64,000 nucleotides of DNA from Phytophthora colocasiae (lineage: Eukaryota > Oomycota > Peronosporomycetes > Peronosporales > Peronosporaceae), in the NCBI GenBank assembly GCA_018806915.1, contig JAGKQI010000103.1, positions 1,612,001 to 1,676,000 on the forward strand, in the 5' to 3' direction. The translations under genes were made by a program, and so were the position numbers. Below the pieces are notes generated by a model, which saw only the letters and a list, made by a program, of their open reading frames with translations, ran no database searches and was not told the DNA's origin. Of this stretch, positions 30,584 to 41,418 are shown piece after piece. Numbering within the stretch: position 1 is the stretch's first letter; each line of letters opens with the position of its first letter.

Positions 30584-31337
30584 AAGGAGGGAGACGATCT
30601 CTAGATTTCTGGCTGGTCGCTGATCCTTGGTTCAGACAGGCCGAAACTCCAACTGGTCATCAAATCTCCGCCAGGAGCTATTCGTATGCTTTAGCTGCGT
30701 ACTCGAACGGTGGTAAAGTCCACGGGGTTGCTATCCTCTGCGATATATGGATCCGTCTCGACGAACTCTTCATAGGGTGGGAACTGCCAGTGCTCGAGTT
30801 TCTGTGCAACGTCAGTGAATTCGGACTCGATGATCTCCCGTAGTTTCTCGTACATTAAGGTGTTGCCAGTTGTGTTGAAATGCAGTCCGTCCTCTAGTAA
30901 GTCTTTACGTTTCTGCTTGGATAAACTGTTGAAATACGTGTACAAGTCGAGAACTGGAACGCCGATCCGTTTACCAGTATCAACACACGCACGAGCGTAC
31001 TTCCCCGCCATGTCGTTCGAGTGGGCAATTAACCCTTTCTTAACTCCTTTGTTCTTCTTCGCATTCTTGCGCTGAGTCTTGTCATCCACGTACGGTGGTG
31101 TGATAAGTAAAATACGAGACGTGGGTGTTGAGGTTTGAAACCCAGTTACGAGTTTAGCTAGGTTGTTCTGGTATTCTTCGATAGGAACGTGGCTTTCAGA
31201 GGCACTTCCGTCGGGTAAGGCAGCGTCATTGGCACCCAACCAAATCGTAATGAGGACTGGTAAATAACTGCGACTTGTGATCTCGTCCTGAACGATAGGC
31301 ATCGCGTGCTTGAGATACCATTTTGTATTGTAACCTG

Positions 31338-31556
31338 TGTCGGAACTCGCCAGTGATCTTGGGAGTGTGCGTGTATGAAGTGGTGGTATCTCATCCAACG
31401 TGCAGGCGGAGATGGCGGAGAACGAGATGGTGCAGTAGGAGAACGCGTACGACTAAACGAACAGCAGCAAGAATTACGTAGTGAACATGCCTTACATAAC
31501 AAACAAATACATCAGTCTACAATCTACCTCGCCGAGCTCACTTCAACCTGCCAACA
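31338..31556 (+). repeat. 5' LTR of Copia element 2
   Basis: 219 bp, TG...CA ends, identical by eye to the 3' LTR. An open frame starting inside it at 31375 runs into gag, but the likelier Gag start is 31561. Confidence 0.95.
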
Positions 31557-31568
31557 GGTTATGAGCCC
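31557..31568 (+). other. Primer-binding site, half-tRNA type, element 2
   Basis: GGTTATGAGCCC, the same 12 bases at the same place as in element 1. It pairs with the anticodon arm of initiator tRNA-Met. The Gag ATG (31561) lies inside it. Confidence 0.75.
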
Positions 31569-34500
31569 AATAAGCTCCGACGACACCTCACAACGGCCAA
31601 GCCCTGCGCACGACGTGCACGACACCGACGTTCAAGGGCTGAACGTGGCTGCAGACCCGTTCGAGTTGTTCGAGGGGACGCGCTCCGACTCGGGCTTGTC
31701 CGAACCCCATGCAAGGGGCAGTCGGGGCTCCAGCGAGAGCTCCGAGCGAATTGACAGACTCGAAGGACTACTCGAAGGGATGGCCAAGCAGCAGGCCCAG
31801 TTCATGGTCAATCAAGCGAAACTGCAGCAGCAGCTGCAGCATCGCAACGAGCCGTCGCACGCGCCGCCGTACGAGAACCAGTACGGCGCGTCGAGCGCGT
31901 TCACGGACTTTATAAAAGCCAGAGACCGAAGAATGAGAGTAGGCTCTCTCGACGCGTCAATGCTCTCGGTAGTACCGACAGCACCAACGCTCCCGGCGCC
32001 GAAGCGTCCGGTGGAGCAGGCGACGAATGTGCAGCAACCGCAACAGCAACCGTACGTGCCGCCGCCGGAGCAATTCGTGCCGCCGACGAACTTCGGCATC
32101 AAGATCCCGAAGCCGCGAGACCTGGACTGGCCCGGATTCGGGAAGTTCTCAGGCAAGGAAGTATACCCGGGACTGGGGGCGGACTTCAAGTCGTGGGGAC
32201 TGAGATTCCTGCAGCGCCTGGCTGCAGCACAGCAGATGAGCGGAGGAGACTGGCCGGAAGAGTTCCGCATCCTCGCTCTTAATGGTAAGCTCGATGGCAC
32301 AGCACTTGTGTATTTCGAGAGGATGGTCCCGCTCTGGACGGCCGAATCACCTACGTTGGAACACGTGATGAACAGGATGCTCGTGCCGTACATGACAACA
32401 ATCACTGCGAGCAAGGGACTGCAGTTGATGACTTCGGAGAAGTTGAAGAGAGCAGGACGTGGGCCGAGCACTACCAGTACTTGACGTACGTGGCTGAGCG
32501 TTCCGGTTCTTCGGATTTGCATGTATTACAGAGTTTGTGCAAGTCGGCGCCGTCGTACTTGCAGAGTGCGATGTTGACGCGGCTAAACTCGCAGCGCGTC
32601 GACTATCTACAGCAGGCCACGGAGTTAGTGGCGTTCGCGATTGAATTCGAGGCGAACATGCTCAAGCAGGAGAGCGGGCACGGCCAAGGTGGTCGCGGGA
32701 ACCGCGGACGAGGCGGTCGATTTCACGGTGGCGGCCGTGGAGATCAAGGTGGACGAGGATCTGTTGCCCGTGTTGACGGCACGGAGACTCGCTCCTGCTA
32801 CAATTGTGGTGAAGCCGGGCACCTAGCCAGAGACTGCCCAGGTAAAGAAAACAGCGATGCTAAGTCATCGACTCGAGTCACGCTGGCCGTCGGAACCGGC
32901 ACGAACGCGGACTCGTGCACGTGGATCTTGGACAGCGGGTCCAGTGTGCACTTGGTGAAGAACGAGAAGTTGCTGCGGAACGCCGTCGACTGTGACGAGC
33001 AGTACCGAGCGGCTAACGGCGACCTTATACACGTGGTCAAGAAGGGTACGGTGGTGCTGCGGGCGATAGTGGATAGCAACGAGGTCATCGTGGACTTGTC
33101 TGACGTCTACTACGGTGATAACCTACCGGACAACATCATCAGCTACGGCATATTGGAGGAGAAGGGCGTGTACCTGGAGCGCCACGGCGGTAAGAGCTAC
33201 ACGGTGCAGAAGAACACTGGCTTGCGAATCTTCGAGGTCTACAGATGCAACAAGGTACTAATGATCGACGCCATGGGTGAGATGACCACGGAGATGCGCG
33301 TCAACGCGGTGACGGAGGCAGTCAAGTCAGCGAGCGAATCACTTGAGGATGCAATGACGGAGTCGACGCTGCTCGAACTACACAAGAGGCTGGGCCACGT
33401 TGCGTACGATACAGTTGAGCGTATGGCCGACACGCCTGGATCTGGTATCCGGCTGACAAGCAGAGAGCGGCCCAACTGTTTGACCTGTGCACAAGGCAAG
33501 CAGAGTAAGAACAATCAGTCCAAGAAGGACACGGGCGCGAACGCACCTATTGACAAGATTGGTGGCGTCATCGGCAGTGACATTAAGGGCCCCATGACTC
33601 CGAGGGACAGGCGCGGCAACAAGTACCTGATCAACTTCATAGACTACTCGACGAACTACGTGCGCGTCTTCCTCGCGAAGAACAAGGCGGATGCTACAAA
33701 GGAGTTTGAACACTTCTTAGTGTACTTTGAAAAACGATTCAATTGCCGGATTCATGTACTACGTACCGACGGGGGCAAGGAGTACGTGAACGTGGACATG
33801 TTCTGCAAGGAAGCAGGCGTTAGACGTCAGATTAGCGAGCGCGAGAATCAAGCATCGAATGGCAAAGCAGAAAGAATGCATCGCACCGTTCTGAACATGG
33901 CACGTTGCATGCTGTTCGCGAGTGGGTTGCCGTTGTACTTCTGGGGAGACGCAGTGGAGTACGCTGCTTTCGTGTTGAACAGAAGCTCGTGCAGCGCGAA
34001 CCCCAAGCACATGTCTCCGCTCGAGATGTTGACGGGCAAGATGCCAAGCTTGTCCGACATTGTCACATTCGGGAGCCCGTGCACAGCCTACAGAGATCCT
34101 GGCAAGAAAGCATGGAAGTTCAGAGCACAGGTTGGCATGATCGTGGGCAAAAACGACGAGACGAAGGGTTTCAAAGTGTACTTACCGAAGGACCGGATCG
34201 TAATTACCACCCAGCACATCAAGAACGTGGAGACGCTGGACAGCAAGCAGAATGCGCAGCTGCAGGAGCAACTCAAGCGCGAGGACCCCGAGCTGAAGAG
34301 AACTGTTGAAAATGGCGAGAAGGCCGCGGAACGGAAGGAGCCCATCGCGGACTTGTCTCAGATCAGTGAGACACCGAAGAGCGGCGAACCGGCGGTGATG
34401 TCGAAGAAGAAGCGACCAAAGAAGAAGTCGAAGAAAAGCAGCAAGAAGGAGAGAACAGTTGTTGCAGAAGACGCTGCAGGAGTGGAAGGAGCTGGTGCTG

Positions 34501-36226
34501 ATGAAGAGCAGCTACCAGCAGAAGAGGTGCAGCCCACGCGTATGCGCACGCGTTACATGGGCAAGAAGCACGTGCCCGTTGGCCGCGTGGGCGCGGTCAT
34601 GCTCAAGGACCCGAAGAACTTCCGCGAGGCGATGAGGGACCCGCGCGCAGAGAAGTGGAAACAAGCCATCAGAGAAGAGATCGAGGCGCTGGAACAGAAC
34701 GGCACGTGGAAGGTGGTGAAGAAGCCGGAGAACGCGAAGCTTCTGCACACCAAGTGGGTATTCAAACTAAAGACGCACGCGGATGGTACCATCGAGCGGT
34801 ACAAAGCTCGATTAGTGGCGCGTGGCGACGAGCAGGAGTATGGAGTCGACTATACGTACACTTTCTCTGCTGTTCTCGACATGGAGTCGGGAAAGATCAT
34901 CTTGGTAGTGTCGCGCATCTGGAAGGTTCCTGCGCGCCACGGAGACGTGCCCAGTGCTTACGTGAAAGCTAAGAAGGAGGCAGAGCTGGTCATCATGCTC
35001 GTCATCCCCACCGGAATGGAATTCACAGAAGAGCAGCTCCGTGCGCTAGGAGTCAAGAGCAAGTACGAGCTGGCGTTGTTGCTCGAGAAAGGGCTCTACG
35101 GGCTCAAGCAGTCGGGCAGGCTTTGGAACCAGTTGCTGCATAGCATCTTGCTGTCGCTGGGATTCCAGCAGTGCTACTCGGACAGCTGCCTCTACGTCAA
35201 AAGCGAAAAGGATGGTATGACGCTCGTCGGCGTGTACGTCGACGACATCATCGTGACGGCCACAAGCGTGGAGAGAAGGTGGACAAGTTCTTTCAGGACA
35301 TGCAGGTTGTGGAGCTGAAGGACTTAGGAGTCGTGTCGAAGTTCCTGGGTATAGCCTTTACCTACGACGACGAGGACGGCTGGGCTCTCGACCAGGAGCA
35401 GGTGATCCAGGACATGTTAATGAAGTTCGGATTGGACAAGGCGGCCCCGGTCAACACACCAATCGGAGGCGAGCAAGACGGCGAGGCACCAGGTGAGTTA
35501 TTGCCTAGTGGCGGTGCTGGTACACCAGGTCGCCCGACGGTGCAGACGTTTCAGTCATTAGTGGGCAGCTTACTCTGGGTCTCGAGGTGCACGCGACCCG
35601 ACATCTCGTTCGCCGTGCACCGTGCGACGAGGAACTCGCACGCACCGAGAGAGGCTGACTGGAGATTGGCGAAGCGGATTGCCAAGCATCTCAAAGGTAC
35701 CAAGAACATCAAGTTCGTAATGAACGCAGACGAGAACGCGATGGGTGAGGATGGTGTGCTGGTGGAGGCGTACAGCGACGCCGTCTACGCAGCTGACAAG
35801 AAGGACAGGAAGTCCGTGAGTGGTGGCGTTGTAATGATGGCCGGCGCTGTGGTGGCGTGGATATGCAAGAAGCAAGCGTGCGTCGCGCTCTCGACGATGG
35901 AGTCGGAGTTTGTCGCGGCCTCACATACTACTGCGCGCATGCTCGGTGTTATCGAGTGTTTGAAAGAGATAGGGATCAAGGTGCGGATGCCGTCACTGCT
36001 ACACGTCGACAATCAAGCAGCGATCGCTCAACTCGAAGGCGAGGACACCACTGGGCACGCGAAGCACATTGACACCCGCCACAAGTTCGTGAAAGACTTC
36101 GTGAAGAAGAAGGTGCTGCTGATCAACTACTGCGAGTCCAAGAAGATGCGAGCGGACGTCCTGACAAAGGTCATCCCGGCGCCACGGCTCGCTGAACTAC
36201 GTGGGCTTGTGATGCTTTCAGGTTGA
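31561..36226 (+). pseudogene. Copia Gag-Pol polyprotein, element 2, frameshifted
   Basis: Gag starts MSPISSDD at 31561 and runs to 32484, where a single-base shift near 32440 ends the frame. It continues 32481-35318 with an Arg/Gly-rich stretch, zinc knuckle CYNCGEAGHLARDC, protease (LDSGSSVHL), integrase (SDIKGP, LRTDGGKEY, NGKAERMHR) and reverse transcriptase (VYVDDIIVTA). A second shift near 35268 moves the rest to 35171-36226: the reverse transcriptase end and RNase H (VEAYSDAVYA, STMESEFVA, DTRHKFVKD). Core catalytic motifs are present. Identical LTRs beside two frameshifts suggest trans-mobilisation or assembly error. Confidence 0.9.
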
Positions 36227-36230
36227 CCGC

Positions 36231-36241
36231 ACGGGAAGGAG
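36231..36241 (+). other. Polypurine tract of Copia element 2
   Basis: ACGGGAAGGAG directly before the 3' LTR, 5 bases after the Pol stop codon. Confidence 0.7.
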
Positions 36242-36460
36242 TGTCGGAACTCGCCAGTGATCTTGGGAGTGTGCGTGTATGAAGTGGTGGTATCTCATCC
36301 AACGTGCAGGCGGAGATGGCGGAGAACGAGATGGTGCAGTAGGAGAACGCGTACGACTAAACGAACAGCAGCAAGAATTACGTAGTGAACATGCCTTACA
36401 TAACAAACAAATACATCAGTCTACAATCTACCTCGCCGAGCTCACTTCAACCTGCCAACA
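36242..36460 (+). repeat. 3' LTR of Copia element 2
   Basis: 219 bp, identical by eye to 31338-31556. Confidence 0.95.
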
Positions 36461-36962
36461 ACCTGCGAGTCCCCGAGATACGACATCGATGGAGCGTCTA
36501 CAGTCGCTTTCCAGCATTGTACCCCAGCCCATAGACGACGGGATCATTCCTTTCTCCGTCAACGAGTCTCCTACTAGAAGAACTGCGGGACGAAGACGAT
36601 GATGGAAACCAGCTCGTATTAGAACAGTCTCCCAAGCGCCTAGATACCAGGAGATGAACGCTCCAGCTATGAAGATGCTGAAGAAATAACACTTGGAGCT
36701 AAGAGATAGACATCCAGTTCTTGCAGGTGGAGCGGGTGGTAGCTTAGAGAACGAAGGCAGAGGTGACGGCTGCGAAGACAGTGATGAACTTGACGAGCAT
36801 GATGATTCCGAGGGCGACGGCAGTGTCGGACTGGGCTCCATTGCAGTATTTCGGTGAATGCAGCTCCACCGCAGAGACAAAGCTATCACATGATGTGTTG
36901 GTTGCCCGGATGTAGTCTGTCCCAACCTGGACGATCTGTGTATGTACTTACATGTATTTTAT

Positions 36963-37973
36963 TCAGAATGGCTGAGGAATGTATGGTGCTTGCGTTCTAC
37001 GCCTCGGAGTTATCCGGAAGCCACGGATCGGCCTCAATCCACGTTTCGTAACTCGGGATCTGCCACCGATCAAGCTTATGGGAAATATTGGGGAACTCAA
37101 CATCGATTTCTGCTGGTACATGAAGTTGTTTCCTCTCATACTGAGGTGCAGTCCATCCGCAAGTACGTTCTTACGCTCCCAGTCGGTCATATTGTTGAAA
37201 TACGAGTGCAAGTCCAGCACGGGGAGTGCCAATTTACTTGCCGTTTCCACGCAAGCACGCGCGTAGATACCAGCCATCGCATTGGAGTGAGCAGTTTTCC
37301 CTTTTCTATCGCCTTTGTACCGCTCAGCTTTCCTCTCTTGAACGTCATCGTCGACACAAGGCGGAGTAATGAGCAGGATTTTGGCCTCAGGTGTCATCGT
37401 CTGGAAATTGAGCACAAGCAGCACCAGGTTCTCCTTGTATTTCTCAACGGGGACGTGTTGGGCAGAAGCAGCTCCATTTGGCAACGCAGCGTCATTGGCA
37501 CCTAGCCAAATGGTGATCAAAGTTGGCTTGTAGGCCCCACTAGAGATTTCACCACGGATACTGGGGACACCATACTTGAGATACCACCTAACAGGAACAA
37601 TTAACCACTTTAGGAAAAGGCATTCAGCTAAACATTTGTACAGTTCGTACCTGGTGTTGTAGCCTGAGAGTCCTCGAGGTACTACGTTAACTGAGCGTCG
37701 ATAGTCACTCTGTAGCAAGGTGACCCAGCCATTATTCTTGGGAATCGTGCCCTTCTCAGTCAAGGAGTCTCCAACCAGCAGTATAACTGGTTGCAATTGA
37801 GGACGAATGCTGGTCCTTTGGAGAACAGCTTCCCACGCGCCAAATGACCACGCGATATATGCTGCCAACGCAAACAGTGCGCCTGATACTTGTTTCGTCT
37901 TGCTACATGTAGCCACACCTAACGACGGTGGTGATAAAGGTGACAGGGGCTTTGGCTTGGGTGGAGAAGACAT
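36963..37973 (-). CDS. GDSL/SGNH esterase 3, altered C-terminus
   Basis: Starts at 37973 (MSSPPKPK) or at an upstream ATG, 38021. Exon 1 ends 37651, a 63-nt intron (GTACGA...GTTAG) covers 37650-37588, and exon 2 runs from 37587. The intron length is a multiple of three and has no stop, so the frame is also open if unspliced. Anchor ALFALAAYIAWSFGAWE, block I LLVGDSLTEKG, LGANDA and ADGLHLS are present. After FMYQQ (near 37115) the frame leaves the family: the conserved ending (HKLDRWQIPSY, ADPWLPDNSEA) is in the next frame and stops at 36997. This is a single-base frameshift at the C-terminus, after all catalytic residues, so the enzyme may still work. Confidence 0.8.
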   Translation of the reverse strand: MSSPPKPKPLSPLSPPSLGVATCSKTKQVSGALFALAAYIAWSFGAWEAVLQRTSIRPQLQPVILLVGDSLTEKGTIPKNNGWVTLLQSDYRRSVNVVPRGLSGYNTRYELYKCLAECLFLKWLIVPVRWYLKYGVPSIRGEISSGAYKPTLITIWLGANDAALPNGAASAQHVPVEKYKENLVLLVLNFQTMTPEAKILLITPPCVDDDVQERKAERYKGDRKGKTAHSNAMAGIYARACVETASKLALPVLDLHSYFNNMTDWERKNVLADGLHLSMRGNNFMYQQKSMLSSPIFPISLIGGRSRVTKRGLRPIRGFRITPRRRTQAPYIPQPF

Positions 37974-38021
37974 GGAGATAGGGCTTACCGGTACCGATAC
38001 CCCTGGGCAGGACCAGATCAA

Positions 38022-38654
38022 ATCCGGCAGTAAACAACCACTGATTCACCATCGCCTGGTGCAATCCCTGATGTTGTTCCGAACAACTTGGCCGGGCCAA
38101 GTGGGCCAAGTTGGCCCCAATGTGGTTGTTATCGACAGCAAGCAGACTGCGAGAAGTTGTTGCAGTCAGCTTATTGGAGAGGCTCCACATCAGCACTAGG
38201 CCCTCTTCGTCTTCGGCGTAATGCTTGTATTTTTATTTTACTGATAAGGGTAGCCGAACAGTGTTACAATTTTTTGCCAAATACGTGGCTAACCGCTTCA
38301 GCCAGACTCCCGTACGGCAATGAGTTTCTTGCTATTCTCTTGATCTTTTCGTCACTGTGGACTGTTTCAGTATCTAGGTGATGTTGGGGCTGCTACTGAA
38401 AGTTCTGCACACTTGATATCGTCGACAAAAAGATAATTCTACAGGTGGAAATTGCCATTCTACAGAGGCATGGATAATTTTACAGAAGGTGTAGGTAGAG
38501 GATTGGGGTCTTAATTTAGTCTGCAGGAATAGTCCACGGACCAATTTAAACCTGTCGTAGCTGCTCAATCAATTCTATCGGATTCCGGGGGTAGATATGT
38601 TGAAGCGGGTTGCTTGACTTTATCGCAACTAAAAAGTTTTCGATCGTCAAGATG
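38022..38654. other. Intergenic, no gene seen
   Basis: Lies upstream of esterase 3 and begins the decayed stretch. Short open frames on both strands show no domain. Confidence 0.4.
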
Positions 38655-38947
38655 GAGCAGTAGCGGAACGTAAGAAGAGGAAGCAGAAATTCATCCAGAG
38701 AACGTTGGGGAGTCTAACCCTGAAATCCAGACGTGCCGAGGAGACTGTCACCGCATAGGGGCTGGTTGTTGACGATAGCGACGATAGCAGCGAGTTCTTG
38801 TCAAGATCGATCGAAAGTGGCGATGGCAGCAGCAAATTCTTCGGTTCAATCGATAGTGTTGATGATGAAGAAGACATTAGCGAATCGGACGACAGTGAAA
38901 GTCGTCGACTGGCAGCAAAAGCACGCCAAGAACAGCGACCCATGATG
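38655..38947 (+). pseudogene. Relic of an acidic Ser/Asp-rich protein
   Basis: One frame reads ERKKRKQKFIQRTL, a stop at about 38755, then DDSDDSSEFLSRS and SVDDEEDISESDDSES to a stop at 38947. The composition looks like protein rather than chance, but no family is recognised. A gag-like fragment of a decayed element is possible. Confidence 0.3.
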
Positions 38948-39282
38948 TGACACGGTCGGAATTTATCCCTAGGAACCTCACGTCGAATGCCTCACCAAAG
39001 CCTAACTGAAACTACACCGACAAGACCTGCGAACGTCACGGCATTACGTAAGTCTCCTAAGGCTACGAACGTCACGTCACCACTTAAACGTGCTCAACCA
39101 AAGGTGCTTACCAGAGCTCCCTAGACGTCTCCTATCCTACAATACCCGGTGATCCGGCTCACTTGACGGAATATCTGTGGTGATGTTGCAAACTAGTGTC
39201 TTGTTGATAAGTCAATGTGAATAAAGACAATGGCTGGCCACACGACCTTCTCTCGGTTGTTCTTGTTACTTGAAGGAATAAA

Positions 39283-39800
39283 TTAACACACTACAATATG
39301 TATACCCACAGCTAAAATAATTATGCCCGAGTACATTCCTACAGATACTCCATCAAGAACCTCTTCAAATGGAGAAAGATGCGCCTCAGCTCGCTCCGGA
39401 AGCGGCCCCATTCCGCCCAAACGGCGCTTCTCCCTTTTAAACGCCCAATGTGTGAACAACGCCAGCACACCTCCTTGACGGTTCTGGGTGCGATACTTGC
39501 GGGGAACGTCCACTGGCGGTTTAACGTATTCGTCACTTTTATCCGAAGAAATGGAGACGATCGACAAGGAGAAGTCGAAGATTTCAACGTTGCGGGGAGA
39601 AATGGACACGGGATTTGATTCCTCTTCGGAGGTTTCCTCGTCGGAGCTGTCAAGATCGTAGTAGTGAAGGTTCGCTGACGACTCAGCGATGTTTTCTGCA
39701 GCTCATCCTGGTAGCTGACCTCCTCGTACGAGTTTTTATTCTCTTTCTTGCTATGGTGGTAGTGCGGGACGTCAACAGCTTTGGGTTGTGATTGAAGAGG
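39283..39800 (-). pseudogene. Relic of unrecognised protein
   Basis: A minus-strand frame from about 39710 to 39283 contains YYDLDSSDEETSEEESNP, a basic stretch and a hydrophobic end (SGIIILAVGIHIVV). Just upstream another frame reads NSYEEVSYQDELQ, suggesting a frameshift near 39700. No family is recognised and it may be a chance frame. Confidence 0.3.
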
Positions 39801-39834
39801 AAGTTGCTAGGAAGATAGCTAACCCGAATTTGAT

Positions 39835-40041
39835 TTAACAGGAGACTGAACCACGTAACTGGAACGGGTCGTTGTCCGTAGGTCCTGCTAACTGGGCCAA
39901 GACGGCTCCGTCCAAAGGCTGTTTACCCAGCGTTTCAGACCGCACTTGCATGGCGAGGTAGTCAGGCGTCTCAAGGCCAAACATGACCCCGTCCAGGCTG
40001 CTGTTGATGATCCCCACGGCTAACAGGACGCACGGGTTGTT
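39835..40041 (-). pseudogene. START-like domain protein fragment
   Basis: About 67 residues ending at 39835: INSSLDGVMFGLETPDY, then DGAVLAQLAGPTDNDPFQ. The spacing resembles a segment I associate with oomycete START-domain proteins (SLDE-M-YG, then VLA-I-PT-DPF). No start codon and no flanking domain, so it is a short relic. The family assignment is from memory and tentative. Confidence 0.35.
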
Positions 40042-40304
40042 TCAATTGTCTCCGAGGAGATGCAGGTCTATTGAGTACGAACAAGGACTCGAAGATGATG
40101 CGACCCGCCCAAACATGCCCACAGCCTAAATGTTATCCATGAAACGAAAGAAGAGCATTACACAAGCTCGCAAACTTTATTGTTACATCAGCTCCAAGAT
40201 CCACGGTGCAACAATGATTTACCGGAATAAAACCATCCGACCGAGGAACAGAAATTTATATTTGAAATTTTGTTTTTATTTATTTTCTCTCCCACTTTTA
40301 CAGA

Positions 40305-40697
40305 TCAAGAGACCAAGACGGAAGCGCCGCCTTGACCGACGAGTTTACCGAGCCACGTCAAAGGACTAGAGATCCAGTCCACACGGAAATGTGCGAAGTT
40401 GGAATTCCAGGAAATGCTCTCGTACTCGCTAGGGATGTCGAAAGCTGTGAGACCTTTGCTCTTCGCGTAGTCCGGGATCATCGTGGTGCCGCCAGAAGCA
40501 CCGAGGGACTTGGGGCCAGCCTCGACGATCAGCACCGAAACGTTTGGATCACGAGACAAGTACTCAGCAGCAACGAGACTTCCGGGGCCGCTTCCAACGA
40601 CAATTGCGTCGTATGTGGACTGAGCATCAACGACGGAGCTTGAAGACGCGAAAGCAACAAGAGCACAGGCCCTCAAATAAGCCTTGCCACCGAGCAT
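40305..40697 (-). pseudogene. GMC oxidoreductase N-terminal fragment
   Basis: Starts MLGGKAYLRACALVAFAS at 40697, a signal peptide, then the FAD-binding beta-alpha-beta: YDAIVVGSGPGSLVAAEYL, VLIVEAGP. It stops after ~130 residues (GQGGASVLVS) where family members run to about 550-600 residues. The rest of the enzyme is not in the window. The frame is open far upstream (to 41288), but that part is low-complexity and not credible as protein. Confidence 0.75.
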
Positions 40698-41418
40698 TTT
40701 CCAGGGCTTCGAAGTACGAGACTGATAGTCGTGTCGTGTGGTCTGGGTTGCCGAAGGAAAAAGGGGAAGTGTCCTGTTCTCTTCACCAATTGAACCTGAC
40801 GCATTAAGGCTTTGGAGTGTTTCAATGTATTCATGCATTGCCACGCTCTTGTGGTATATCGTGTTTAATATGGGTGTCTCGTAAGGACTTACTGGCTGAT
40901 TCAAATGAAAAACGGACGAGAACACACTACTATCTGCGCTCCACTCTCTTTTACGCTTCGTGGAAATGGATGCCTTGTCGGATCGTGTGGTGCTGGTGAT
41001 CGTCGTGTGGACAGTCACGCTTTTCGTGGTCATACTCCAAGTGGACATACTGTCGGTGGTCTTTCTCCCAGTGGACGTACTGCCGGCTTTTTTCTCTGTG
41101 GACTTCCTTGGTTGATTTTCTCCGTGACCATGCTCATGGAGGAGACTGTATCGGTTGTCGTGATTTTGATGAATGTGCCCATAATCCCGGTGGTGTTGGC
41201 GTGGGCTCGAAGATCTTGCTCTCGGTTTGTTGGCGTGCGTGTTTTCTGTGGCCCGGTTCGATAACAATGCTCGTATCAAGCAGTGCAACAGAGAAAACGC
41301 TGCAAATATGAAATTGAAAGTATTGTGAAAGAGAAATTGAAGCCCTGGGAAATGAAAGAAGTGTTAAAGAGAAATGAAAGGCCGGCGCCATCGGTGGGTT
41401 AAATGCGATATATCTCGC
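40698..41418. other. No gene supported; short coding-like repeats
   Basis: Minus-strand frames show imperfect short repeats (RQYVHWEKDH then RQYVHLEYDH), pointing to local tandem repetition near 41030-41100. No domain is recognised. Confidence 0.35.

Larger units (their letters stand above)
31338..36460 (+). mobile_element. Ty1/Copia LTR retrotransposon, element 2
   Basis: 5123 bp with 219-bp LTRs (31338-31556 and 36242-36460) that look identical. LTRs start TGTCGGAACTC and end CTGCCAACA. Target duplication ACCTG at 31333-31337 and 36461-36465. It is a different family from element 1 by sequence, but has the same domain order and the same primer site. Inserted in the antisense direction to the esterase gene. 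Confidence 0.96.
30691..36841 (-). pseudogene. GDSL/SGNH esterase 2, split by Copia insertion
   Basis: The 5' part (36841-36466) has a Ser/Pro-rich N-terminus, a hydrophobic anchor (IFIAGAFISWYLGAWE) and block I (LLVGDSLTEKG). The 3' part (31337-30691) has LGANDA and EDGLHFN. Between them lies a whole Copia element (31338-36460) plus one copy of the ACCTG target duplication. Leaving those out, the two parts join in one frame of 340 codons with no other break. The insertion therefore cut a gene that was intact. No intron is present at the GYNT site where genes 3, 5 and 6 have one. Confidence 0.9.

Noticed and set aside
31375..31560. Open frame starting inside the 5' LTR and running into gag of Copia element 2
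   Set aside because: It is open by chance through the LTR. The ATG at 31561 in the primer site gives a start (MSPI) that matches element 1 (MSPN).
40698..41288. Long minus-strand extension upstream of the GMC oxidoreductase fragment
   Set aside because: Low-complexity Thr/Ser/His sequence ahead of a good signal peptide at 40697; no domain support.
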